64,000 nucleotides of DNA from Streptomyces shenzhenensis. GTDB lineage: Bacteria; Actinomycetota; Actinomycetes; Streptomycetales; Streptomycetaceae. The DNA is taken from contig NZ_JAJONF010000019.1 in assembly GCF_021462265.1 (NCBI RefSeq), forward strand, positions 111,887 through 175,886. Reading direction: 5' to 3'. A model generated the notes under the pieces. That model saw nothing but the letters and a program-made list of their open reading frames with translations. It did not search any database and was not told the DNA's origin. The position numbers were made by a program, and so were the translations under genes. This document shows, piece by piece, positions 9,003 to 16,307 of the stretch (positions within the stretch are counted from its first letter, which is position 1; each line of letters starts with the position of its first letter).

Positions 9003-10724
9003 TCAGCCCGCGTACGGGTCCGGGACTTCTCCCGGCCGGGCCAGGAACTCGAAGTCGCAGCCGGTGTCGGCCTGGGTGATCTGCTGGTCGTAGAGCGCGC
9101 CGTACCCGCGCCCGTACCGCACCGGCGGCGGCGTCCACGCGGCCCGGCGCCGCGCCAGCTCCTCCTCGTCCACGTTGAGCCGCAGGGTGCGGGCCGCGAC
9201 GTCCAGGGTGATGGAGTCCCCGGTGCGGACGAGCGCGAGGGGTCCGCCGACGTGCGACTCGGGCGCGATGTGCAGCACGCAGGTGCCGTAGCTGGTGCCG
9301 CTCATCCGGGCGTCGGAGATCCGCACCATGTCCCGCACGCCCTGCTTGAGGAGGTGGCCGGGGATGGGCAGCATGCCGTACTCGGGCATGCCGGGGCCGC
9401 CCTTGGGCCCGGCGCCCCGCAGCACGAGCACGCTGTCGGCGGTGATCCCGAGGGAAGGATCGTCGATGGTGCGCTGCATGGTCCGGTAGTCGTCGAAGAC
9501 GACGGCCGGGCCGGTGTGCTTGAGCAGGTGCGGCTCGGCGGCGATGTGCTTGATGACCGCGCCGTCCGGGCAGAGGTTGCCGCGCAGCACGGCGACCCCG
9601 CCTTCGGCGGCCACCGGGTTGTCGCGGGGCCGGATGACGTCGTCGTGGTGCACCCGGGCGCCGGCCAGCTGCTCACGGTAGGTGTCGTACGACACCGTCG
9701 GCCGGTCCAGGTGGAGCAGGTCGGGGATGCGGGAGAGGAAGCCGGGCAGGCCGCCCGCGAAGTGGAAGTCCTCCATGAGGTACGTCCGGCCGCCGGGGCG
9801 GACGTTGGCGAGGACGGGCACGGTGCGGGCGATGCGGTCGAAGTCGTCGAGGGTGAGCCGCACCCCCGCCCGCCCGGCCATGGCGATGAGGTGGATGACG
9901 GCGTTGGTGGAGCCGCCGAGCCCGAGGACGGTGGTGACAGCGTCCTCGAAGGCGTCGGAGGTCAGGAGGTGGGAGAGCCGCCGGTCCCGGTGCACCAGCT
10001 CGACGATCCGCATCCCCGCCTGGGCCGCCATCCGGTCGTGCCCGGAGTCGACGGCCGGGATGCTGGACGCGCCCGGGACGGTCACGCCGAGCGCCTCGGC
10101 GGCGGCGGTGAGGGTGGAGGCCGTGCCCATCGTCATGCAGTGACCGGGCGACCGGGCCAGCCCGCTCTCCAGCTCCAGCAGCTCGCAGTCGCCGATGAGA
10201 CCGGCGCGCTTGTCGTCCCAGTACTTCCACATGTCGGTGCCGGAGCCGAGGACCTCGCCCCGCCAGTGGCCCGGGAGCATGGGTCCCGCGGGCACGAAGA
10301 CGGCCGGCAGGTCGACGGAGGCCGCGCCCATGAGGAGGGCCGGGGTGGACTTGTCGCAGCCGCCCATCAGCACCGCCCCGTCGACCGGGTACGACCGCAG
10401 CAGTTCCTCGGTCTCCATGGCGAGGAGGTTGCGGTAGAGCATCGGGGTCGGCTTCTGGAAGGTCTCCGAGAGGGTGGAGACGGGGAACTCCAGCGGGAAT
10501 CCGCCCGCCTGCCAGACGCCCCGCTTGACCGCCTGCGCCCGGTCACGGAGGTGCACATGGCAGGGGTTGATGTCCGACCAGGTGTTGAGGATCGCGATGA
10601 CCGGCTTGCCGAGGTGTTCCTCGGGGAGGTAGCCGAGCTGGCGGGTGCGGGCGCGGTGGCTGAAGGCGCGGAGCCCTTCGGTGCCGTACCACTGGTGGCT
10701 TCTGAGTTCCTCCGGCTTCTTCAC
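9003..10724 (-). CDS. IlvD/Edd-family sugar acid dehydratase (L-arabinonate dehydratase-like)
   Basis: 573 residues from GTG at 10724, which forms a GTGA overlap with the upstream gene; an ATG at 10733 adds three residues and is the alternative. The three Cys expected to bind an Fe-S cluster are in NPCHVH, GGCDKSTPALLMG and GHCMTMGTAS. Family role: removing water from an aldonic acid to give its 2-keto-3-deoxy acid. The KKPEELRS-type N-terminus and pairing with a DHDPS-family gene fit L-arabinonate (or related pentonate/hexonate) dehydratase better than the valine-pathway IlvD. Position next to a GH43 and pectinase locus supports arabinose. The exact acid is inferred. Confidence 0.85.
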   Translation of the reverse strand: MKKPEELRSHQWYGTEGLRAFSHRARTRQLGYLPEEHLGKPVIAILNTWSDINPCHVHLRDRAQAVKRGVWQAGGFPLEFPVSTLSETFQKPTPMLYRNLLAMETEELLRSYPVDGAVLMGGCDKSTPALLMGAASVDLPAVFVPAGPMLPGHWRGEVLGSGTDMWKYWDDKRAGLIGDCELLELESGLARSPGHCMTMGTASTLTAAAEALGVTVPGASSIPAVDSGHDRMAAQAGMRIVELVHRDRRLSHLLTSDAFEDAVTTVLGLGGSTNAVIHLIAMAGRAGVRLTLDDFDRIARTVPVLANVRPGGRTYLMEDFHFAGGLPGFLSRIPDLLHLDRPTVSYDTYREQLAGARVHHDDVIRPRDNPVAAEGGVAVLRGNLCPDGAVIKHIAAEPHLLKHTGPAVVFDDYRTMQRTIDDPSLGITADSVLVLRGAGPKGGPGMPEYGMLPIPGHLLKQGVRDMVRISDARMSGTSYGTCVLHIAPESHVGGPLALVRTGDSITLDVAARTLRLNVDEEELARRRAAWTPPPVRYGRGYGALYDQQITQADTGCDFEFLARPGEVPDPYAG

Positions 10725-11632
10725 AGCGGCCATCCGGCGGCTATGGCGGCGACCTCGGCGCGCTCGGCGTCGGGCAGCTGCCTGCTGGGCGGGCGGACGT
10801 CGCGGCGGCACAGGCCGAGGGAGGCGAGGGCCTCCTTGACGACGGTGACGTTGTCGGCGGAGCCGTTCGCGGCGCGGAGTTCCTCGAAGCGGCGGATCTG
10901 TTCCCAGACCTTCATGGCGGCCGGGTAGTCACCTGATCGAAGCGCTTCGATCATGTTCAGCGAAACGGCCGGGGCGACGTTCACCAGGCCGGAGGTGAAG
11001 CCGGTGGCACCGGCCGAGAAGTAGGAGGGCGCGTAGGGCTCGGCGAGCCCGGCGACCCAGACGAAGCGGTCGAGCCCCGCGTCACGGGCGAAGGCGGCGA
11101 ACTTGGCGGCGTCCGGGACGGCGTACTTGACGCCGATCACGTTGGGGCAGGCGTCGGCGAGTTCGGCGAGGCGGGCGCCGGGAAGCTGGGCGTTGCGGAT
11201 GTAGGGGACGACGCCGAGTTCGGGGACGGACGCGGCGATGGCCCGGTGGTAGTCCACCCAGCCGGACTGGGAGACGTAGGGATGGACGGGCTGGTGGACC
11301 ATCACCATCTGCGCGCCGTGCTCACGGGCGTGCCGGGCGGTGGCGACGGCGGTCGCGATGTCGTGCCCGACCCCGACCAGGACGACCGCCCGGCCGCCGG
11401 CCTCGTCGAGGGTCGACTCGGTGACGAGCCGCCGCTCCTCGGGGGCGAGGGCGTAGAACTCGCCGGTGTTTCCGTTGGGGGTGAGGGTGCGGACGCCGCC
11501 GTCCAGGAGCCGGCGCAGCAGGGTCCGGTGGGCGTCCTGGTCGACGCCGCCGTCCTCGGCGAAGGGGGTCACCGGGATGGCCACCACGTCGGCCAGGGCC
11601 GCCCGTTGGGTCTCGAACGCCACGCTGCTCAT
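10721..11632 (-). CDS. DHDPS-family aldolase/dehydratase for a 2-keto-3-deoxy sugar acid
   Basis: 303 residues, a class I (Schiff base) TIM barrel. TPNGNTGEF is the substrate-binding loop, VPYIRN carries the proton-relay Tyr and VIGVKYA the Schiff-base Lys. Coupled by 4-nt overlaps to the GntR gene upstream and the dehydratase downstream, it probably converts the dehydratase product, for example 2-keto-3-deoxy-L-arabinonate to alpha-ketoglutarate semialdehyde (AraD-like), or cleaves it as an aldolase. Sequence alone does not separate these. A 20-bp perfect palindrome with a LacI-type core lies inside the gene at 10934-10953. Confidence 0.83.
   Translation of the reverse strand: MSSVAFETQRAALADVVAIPVTPFAEDGGVDQDAHRTLLRRLLDGGVRTLTPNGNTGEFYALAPEERRLVTESTLDEAGGRAVVLVGVGHDIATAVATARHAREHGAQMVMVHQPVHPYVSQSGWVDYHRAIAASVPELGVVPYIRNAQLPGARLAELADACPNVIGVKYAVPDAAKFAAFARDAGLDRFVWVAGLAEPYAPSYFSAGATGFTSGLVNVAPAVSLNMIEALRSGDYPAAMKVWEQIRRFEELRAANGSADNVTVVKEALASLGLCRRDVRPPSRQLPDAERAEVAAIAAGWPL
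10934..10953. promoter_or_regulatory. Intragenic 20-bp perfect palindrome with LacI-type core
   Basis: TGATCGAAGCGCTTCGATCA is fully self-complementary over 20 bp and contains the same GAAGCGCTTC core as 8977-8986. It lies within the coding sequence of the DHDPS-family gene. A roadblock or internal operator role is inferred. Confidence 0.5.
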
Positions 11633-12285
11633 TCCTGGCCTTCCTGCTCGGCTGCCTGGGGGAACGCCCGCTCGACGAAGGACGCGATGTGGGTGTGCAG
11701 GGCGCGGGCGGCGCCGTCGGCGTCGCCGTCCAGCGCCAGCCGCAGGATCTCGCGGTGCTCACCTGCCTCCCGCTCCCAGGAGGGGGAGGCGGCCCAGGCG
11801 ACGGCGGAGACGAGGGCGGCCTGGTCGCGGACCTCGTCGAGCATCCGGCCGAGGAGCGGGTTGCCGCACGGGAGGTAGAGGGCGCGGTGGAAGTCACGGT
11901 TGGCGAGGGAGCGTTCGGCGGTGTCGGTGGCGTCGTCGGCACGGGTGAGGGCGGAGCGGGCGGCGTCCAGGGAGGCGCCTCGCCGCACCGCCCGGCGCAG
12001 CGCCTCGGGTTCGAGGAGCAGCCGTACGTCGTAGACCTCGCGCGCCATGTCCGCGTCCACCATGCGCACCGTGACGCCCTTGTACTGGCTCATCACGACC
12101 AGCCCGGTCCCGGCCAGGGTCTTGAGCGCCTCCCGCACGGGGGTCTTGGACACCCCGAACTGCGCGGCGAGCTCGGTCTCCACCAGGGCCTGACCGGGCG
12201 TCAGCCGTCCCGTGAGGATGCGGTGTTTGATCGCGTCCAGCACGAACTGCGTGCGCGACGGAATCGGCATGGGCACAGAGGTCAT
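11629..12285 (-). CDS. GntR-family regulator (FadR subfamily, FCD domain)
   Basis: 218 residues. Residues about 10-75 form the winged helix-turn-helix (ILTGRLTPGQALVETELA, FGVSKTPVREALKTL), followed by an all-helical FCD effector domain. It is the first gene of a three-gene operon with the sugar acid dehydratase, so it most likely represses the operon and responds to a pathway intermediate. Its upstream gap carries a good promoter (12387-12415) and AT-rich operator-like sequence (12323-12375). Confidence 0.9.
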   Translation of the reverse strand: MTSVPMPIPSRTQFVLDAIKHRILTGRLTPGQALVETELAAQFGVSKTPVREALKTLAGTGLVVMSQYKGVTVRMVDADMAREVYDVRLLLEPEALRRAVRRGASLDAARSALTRADDATDTAERSLANRDFHRALYLPCGNPLLGRMLDEVRDQAALVSAVAWAASPSWEREAGEHREILRLALDGDADGAARALHTHIASFVERAFPQAAEQEGQE

Positions 12286-12742
12286 GCGCGCCTCTCGGGG
12301 TCACGTATCAGGCCGGGGGCCCGATCTGACATATCTGATCTCGCGTATCACGTCTCATATATGACGTACGAAGTACGACGCGGATGAAGGTAGGAGGACG
12401 GCCGTGTTTCGTCAATGCTTCCGGCAGAAATGGCTGAGGGGAGGGAGCCCGGCCAACGGACCGGGCGGCCGTGCCGGTTCCGAACGCCGCGTGGGGAGGG
12501 TCGCCCGGAGTGGGCGGGCCGGCGCTTCGCGGAGGAGCGGACGGGGGCGGGGCCCGGCAGCCTGTGACGACGGACACGGCCGGGCCCCGACCCCGTCGGG
12601 CCACCGCCGTCTCCCGGGTCAGGACAGGTCCCCGCCGGACGGGCCGCCCGGGGAACCCGCGCCGCGCCGGCTCCTTCCCGCCGTCGTTCTAAGGCATCTT
12701 CCCGATCCCCGCGCCCCGGCCTTAGATCCACGATGACCAGGC
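12286..12742. other. 457-bp divergent intergenic region
   Basis: No gene seen. It separates the minus-strand gntR operon from the plus-strand MFS gene. It holds a sigma70-type promoter for gntR and an AT-rich block at 12323-12375 with the 10-bp palindrome TCATATATGA (12355-12364) and the repeat ATCTGA spaced by 3 nt. These are candidate operators for the GntR protein. The remaining part (12430-12740) is GC-rich and featureless to me. Confidence 0.6.
12387..12415 (-). promoter_or_regulatory. Sigma70-type promoter of the gntR-dehydratase operon
   Basis: On the minus strand TTGACG (12410-12415), a 17-bp spacer and TACCTT (12387-12392) match HrdB-type promoter spacing. Transcription would start near 12380, leaving about 95 nt of leader in which the AT-rich operator-like block lies. 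Confidence 0.6.
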
Positions 12743-13972
12743 ATGACGACCTCCTCATGGGCCGTGGTCCGCCTGCTGCGCGACCGTAACGCCGTCCTGT
12801 ACCTCACCGGCGTCGTGGTGTCCGGCTTCGGCACCTCCGCGCTCTGGCTCGTGTCCGGCGTCTGGGTCAAGGACCTCACCGGCTCCGACGGCCTCGCCGC
12901 CCTGTGCACCGCCGCCCTCTGGGCCCCCACCCTCCTCGGCCCCGCCCTCGGCACCCTCGCCGACCGCGTCCGCCGCAGGCCCCTGGTGATTCTCACGAAC
13001 CTCGCCCTCGCGCTCCTCCTGCTGCCCCTGTGGACGGTCGCCTCCCCGGCCTCCGTGTGGCTGCTCTTCGCCGTCCTCGTCCTCTACGGCGCGGCGGGCG
13101 TGGTCGAGGACACGGCCACCTCCGCCCTGGTCGTCACCGCCGTCGACCCCGCTCTGCTCGGCGACTTCAACGGGCTGCGGATGACCGCGCGCGAGGGCAT
13201 GAAGCTGGTCGCCCCGCTGACCGGCGCCGCGCTGTACACGGCGTACGGCGGGCCGGGCGTGGCGCTGCTGGACGCCTGCACCTTCGTGCTGGCGGCCGGG
13301 CTGTGCGCGCTGCTGCGGGTGCGTGAGGAGCGGCCCGAGCGGGTTCGCGGCGGCTGGCGGCGGCAGACCGCCGAGGGGGTCCGGCTGCTCTGGGCGCATC
13401 AGGACCTGCGGCCGCTGGTCCGGGCCGGCGGCGTCACGATGTGCCTCGCCTCGCTCGGCAGCAGCCTGAACTACGCCGTCGTGGCCGCCCTCGGCCACTC
13501 CCCCGCCTACACGGGGGTGCTGTACGCCGTCCAGGGCGTCGGCTCGGTCGGCGTCGGGCTGGTCGCGGGGCCCGCGCTGCGGCGGCTCGGGGAGCGGCGG
13601 TTCGCGGCGTACGGGATCGCGCTGACGGGGGTGGCGGTGGCCGGCCGTGCGGTGCCATGCGACACGGCACTGCTCGCCTGCGGCCTCGCCGGCGGTCTCG
13701 GCCTCCCCTGTGTGCTGATCGCCGCCCACACCGCCGTGCAGCGCGCGATCCCGGCCGCCGCGCTGGGGCGGGCGACCGCGACGGCCGACACGCTGATGTT
13801 CGCACCGAACGTGCTCGGACTGGCCGTCGGGGCCGCCCTCGTCGAACTCGTCGACCACCGGCTGCTGTTGCCGGTCCTGGGCGGCGCGCTGCTCGCCACC
13901 GCCGGGTCACTGGCTCAGCGCAGCGCCTCCCGCACCGCGGCCAGGTCGCCGTCGGACGCCAACCCGGCGTGA
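12743..13972 (+). CDS. Major facilitator superfamily exporter (12 TM)
   Basis: 409 residues with about 12 hydrophobic segments and the A-like loop GTLADRVRRRPLVI between TM2 and TM3. It resembles the macrolide/enterobactin-exporter-like MFS group (MefA/EntS type) common in Streptomyces. Start ATG at 12743 is the first in frame, although a clear ribosome site is not visible. The 3' end overlaps the convergent gene at 13915-15114 by 58 nt. Substrate unknown; no local regulator. Confidence 0.82.
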   Translation: MTTSSWAVVRLLRDRNAVLYLTGVVVSGFGTSALWLVSGVWVKDLTGSDGLAALCTAALWAPTLLGPALGTLADRVRRRPLVILTNLALALLLLPLWTVASPASVWLLFAVLVLYGAAGVVEDTATSALVVTAVDPALLGDFNGLRMTAREGMKLVAPLTGAALYTAYGGPGVALLDACTFVLAAGLCALLRVREERPERVRGGWRRQTAEGVRLLWAHQDLRPLVRAGGVTMCLASLGSSLNYAVVAALGHSPAYTGVLYAVQGVGSVGVGLVAGPALRRLGERRFAAYGIALTGVAVAGRAVPCDTALLACGLAGGLGLPCVLIAAHTAVQRAIPAAALGRATATADTLMFAPNVLGLAVGAALVELVDHRLLLPVLGGALLATAGSLAQRSASRTAARSPSDANPA

Positions 13973-15114
13973 TACAGCCGCAGTTCGGTCGCGCCCCGGG
14001 AACGGGCGCGCTCCGCGTCCGCCGCGAGGGTCCCGGGGCTGCCGCCCATCCCGGAGACCACCGTGAAGTTGGCGGCGAGGACCGTGTCCTTTCGCGCGTG
14101 CTCGGCGAAGGGCGTCAGCAGGGCCGTACCGCCCGTGCAGGGCACCACGACGCCGTCCGCGACGGACAGGATCCAGGCAGGGTCCACTCCGGCGTTGGCA
14201 CCGCAGTGGTAGGTCACCGGGTCCGCGTGCAGGAGGACCTGGAAGCCCGCGGGCGCCGCGGCGCGTACGGCGGCGACGGCCGTCTCCTGGAGCGTGCGGG
14301 CCTGCCCGTCGCGCCACGCGCGCGTGGCCGCCGCCACCGGCTCGCCGAGCAGCTTCTCCACCGTCGGCCAGCCGGCGTCGTCCGGCGCGCCCCGCCACAG
14401 CGGCTCCAGCGCCTCGCGCACGGCGGCGGCCAACTCATCCGCGTCCAGGCCCTGTTCGCCGTATCCGGCCCGGCACGCGGGGCAGAAGCAGAGCGCCATC
14501 AGGTACTGGCCGGCGTCCCCGAGGCCGACCCCGGCCGTCTTGTCATGGGCGTGCAGGTGCTGGAGGCCGTACCAGCCGAGGGACTCCAGTTCGGTGCCGG
14601 CCGCGCCGGGACGGACGGCGGCCTCGGCGGCGAGGCCGGCGAGGTACGCGCGCGTGGCGGGCTGGGCGATGCAGGGCGCCCACGGGTAGCGGTCGCCGTA
14701 GGCGTTGACGACCGAGGTGTCCGGATGGTCGGCGCCCAGGAGGGAGTTGTGGGCGAGGACCACCCAGGTGTGGACGTCGAGGCCGGCGCCGCGCAGGGCT
14801 TCGGCCGCCTCGCCGAAGGCGTCGCCCGGGGCCCAGTCGCCGGCCGGGTAGGGGCGCAGCTCGCGGCCCGTCCAGCGGTCGTCCACGGGGTAGTAGACGG
14901 CCGCGTGTCCGGCGGTGACGATGCGGTGGCGCGGGTGGCGGGGGGTCAGCGCGCGGGTGGAGTGGTAGGCGGAGGCCAGCGTCACCTGGGCGACGCCGAG
15001 CGCGGCGACGCGGTCCGGGGCCCCGGGGTCGCCGTTGACGTCCCAGGGGTAGACGAAGGCCGACGTCTTCAGCCGCCCCGCCCCGGTTCCTCCCGTTCCT
15101 CCCGACGCCGTCAC
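13915..15114 (-). CDS. Unassigned enzyme-like protein of the uronate cluster
   Basis: 399 residues from a GTG overlapping the kdgD stop (GTGA), so it is translationally coupled to it. No signal peptide or membrane segment. I do not recognise a named family. Features: TSAFVYPWDVNGD near residue 17, alternating beta/alpha pattern suggesting a TIM barrel, and CFCPAC at residues 209-214, a Cys cluster seen in some putative glycosidase-like barrels and possibly metal-binding. The pattern of hydrophobic strands ending in acidic residues (for example LGWYGLQHLHAHD) would suit a hydrolase or isomerase. Context says it serves sugar acid or oligouronide metabolism; function is open. Confidence 0.8.
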   Translation of the reverse strand: MTASGGTGGTGAGRLKTSAFVYPWDVNGDPGAPDRVAALGVAQVTLASAYHSTRALTPRHPRHRIVTAGHAAVYYPVDDRWTGRELRPYPAGDWAPGDAFGEAAEALRGAGLDVHTWVVLAHNSLLGADHPDTSVVNAYGDRYPWAPCIAQPATRAYLAGLAAEAAVRPGAAGTELESLGWYGLQHLHAHDKTAGVGLGDAGQYLMALCFCPACRAGYGEQGLDADELAAAVREALEPLWRGAPDDAGWPTVEKLLGEPVAAATRAWRDGQARTLQETAVAAVRAAAPAGFQVLLHADPVTYHCGANAGVDPAWILSVADGVVVPCTGGTALLTPFAEHARKDTVLAANFTVVSGMGGSPGTLAADAERARSRGATELRLYHAGLASDGDLAAVREALR

Positions 15115-16052
15115 GCGTCCTCCGCCAGGAGTGCGTACCCGCGCTCGATCAGCTGGGCGAGCTGCTTGACATGGTCCTCGGTCGGTTCGTGCAGCGGGGG
15201 GCGGACCTCGCCGACGTCCAGGCCGCGCAGCCGTACCCCGGCCTTGACGAGCGAGACGGCGTATCCCCGGCCCTGGGCGCGGAGTTCGACGAACGGGCGG
15301 TAGAAACCGTCGAGCAGGCGTTCCGTCGTCGCCCGGTCCCCCTCGCGCAGGGCAGTGTGGAAGGCGAGGGCGATCTCGGGGACGAAGCAGAAGACGGCCG
15401 AGGAGTAGAGGTCGATGCCGATGGCCTGGTAGGCGAGCTGGGTCTGTTCGGCGGTGGGCAGGCCGTTGAAGTAGAGGAAGTCGCCGGGGACCTCGGTGCG
15501 GACGGCGCTGACGATGCGCTGCATGAGGTCCAGGTCGCCGAGGCCGTCCTTGAAGCCGATGATGCCCTCGGTGCGGGCGAGTTCGACGACCGTCGGCGGG
15601 GTGAACACGGCGTTGTCGCGCTGGTAGACGATCACGGGGAGGCCGGTCGCGGCCGCCACCTCCCGGTAGTGCCGCAGCAGGCCCTCCTGGCCGGCGACCA
15701 CCAGGTAGGGCGGCATGGCGAGGAGGCCGTCGGCGCCCGCGGCCTCGGCGAGACGCGCGTAGCGTACGGCGAGCGCGGTGCCGTAGCCGGCGCCGGCGAC
15801 CACCGGCACGCGTCCGCCGGCCGCCGCCACGGCCGCGCCCACACAGGCCTCGAACTCCTCCGGCAGCAGCGCGTGGAACTCCCCCGTGCCGCAGCCGGCG
15901 AACACCGCGGCGGCGCCGGCCTCGACGCCCCGGCGGACGTGCTCGCGGTAGGCGTCGAGGTCGAGGGAGCCGTCGGGGCCGTAGGCGGTCACGGGGAAGA
16001 AGAGCGGCCCGCGCGGGTCACGAAGCCGGGCGGCGAGAGGTGCTGGCGTCAC
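15111..16052 (-). CDS. kdgD: 5-dehydro-4-deoxyglucarate dehydratase
   Basis: 313 residues from GTG at 16052, chosen because AGGGAG lies 6 nt upstream; the frame stays open to 16157 through a set of 16-bp repeats but lacks a better start. DHDPS-fold landmarks: FAGCGTGEF, IVYQRDNAVFTP with the catalytic Tyr and IIGFKDGLGDLD with the Schiff-base Lys, all characteristic of KdgD. Family reaction: 5-keto-4-deoxy-D-glucarate to alpha-ketoglutarate semialdehyde, with loss of water and CO2. It is the late step of oxidative glucuronate/galacturonate breakdown and is divergent from uronate dehydrogenase at 16308. Confidence 0.88.
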   Translation of the reverse strand: MTPAPLAARLRDPRGPLFFPVTAYGPDGSLDLDAYREHVRRGVEAGAAAVFAGCGTGEFHALLPEEFEACVGAAVAAAGGRVPVVAGAGYGTALAVRYARLAEAAGADGLLAMPPYLVVAGQEGLLRHYREVAAATGLPVIVYQRDNAVFTPPTVVELARTEGIIGFKDGLGDLDLMQRIVSAVRTEVPGDFLYFNGLPTAEQTQLAYQAIGIDLYSSAVFCFVPEIALAFHTALREGDRATTERLLDGFYRPFVELRAQGRGYAVSLVKAGVRLRGLDVGEVRPPLHEPTEDHVKQLAQLIERGYALLAEDA

Positions 16053-16307
16053 GGGCGCTCCCTGTCGATGCATGTGTCTGTCAACGCATGTCTCTGTCGA
16101 TGCATGTTTCTGATCGATGTCCATATTCATGAACGCGACCACGGTACGAGGCACCATTGGCGCCGGTCAAGCCGCGAAACGGGCGACACACGGGCGGATC
16201 ACCCCACTCCACGGCACACTTGACTCCCTACGCCCCGACTCCCTAGCGTGTCCATGAATGTGAATCTCGTACACGGACACGACCGGCGCTGATCAAGGAG
16301 ACCGTGG
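16053..16307. promoter_or_regulatory. Divergent control region between kdgD and udh
   Basis: Besides the 16-bp repeats, two related motifs occur: TGTCCATATTCATGAA (16119-16134, ending in the palindrome TTCATGAA) and TGTCCATGAATGTGAA (about 16249-16264). Their arrangement, one near each gene start, suggests one regulator controlling both directions. No regulator gene is adjacent. Confidence 0.45.
16062..16122. repeat. 16-bp tandem repeats (3 full copies plus a part) in the kdgD leader
   Basis: Units at 16062-16077, 16078-16093 and 16094-16109 read CTGTCGATGCATGTGT with two or three changes between copies; a degenerate fourth begins at 16110. Each full unit has an ATGCAT or ACGCAT core. They sit 10-70 nt upstream of the kdgD start codon. 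Confidence 0.8.

Noticed and set aside
15111..16052. kdgD considered as a lysine-pathway DapA
   Set aside because: YQRDNAVFTP and GFKDGLGDLD, and pairing with udh, fit the glucarate enzyme; the DapA-specific PGRTG segment is absent.
16079..16084. TTGACA on the minus strand inside the second 16-bp repeat as a -35 box for kdgD
   Set aside because: No acceptable -10 sequence lies 16-19 bp downstream.
16053..16157. N-terminal extension of kdgD through the 16-bp repeats
   Set aside because: The extension is not seen in KdgD proteins, repeat units are not a multiple of three, and a good ribosome site precedes the GTG at 16052.
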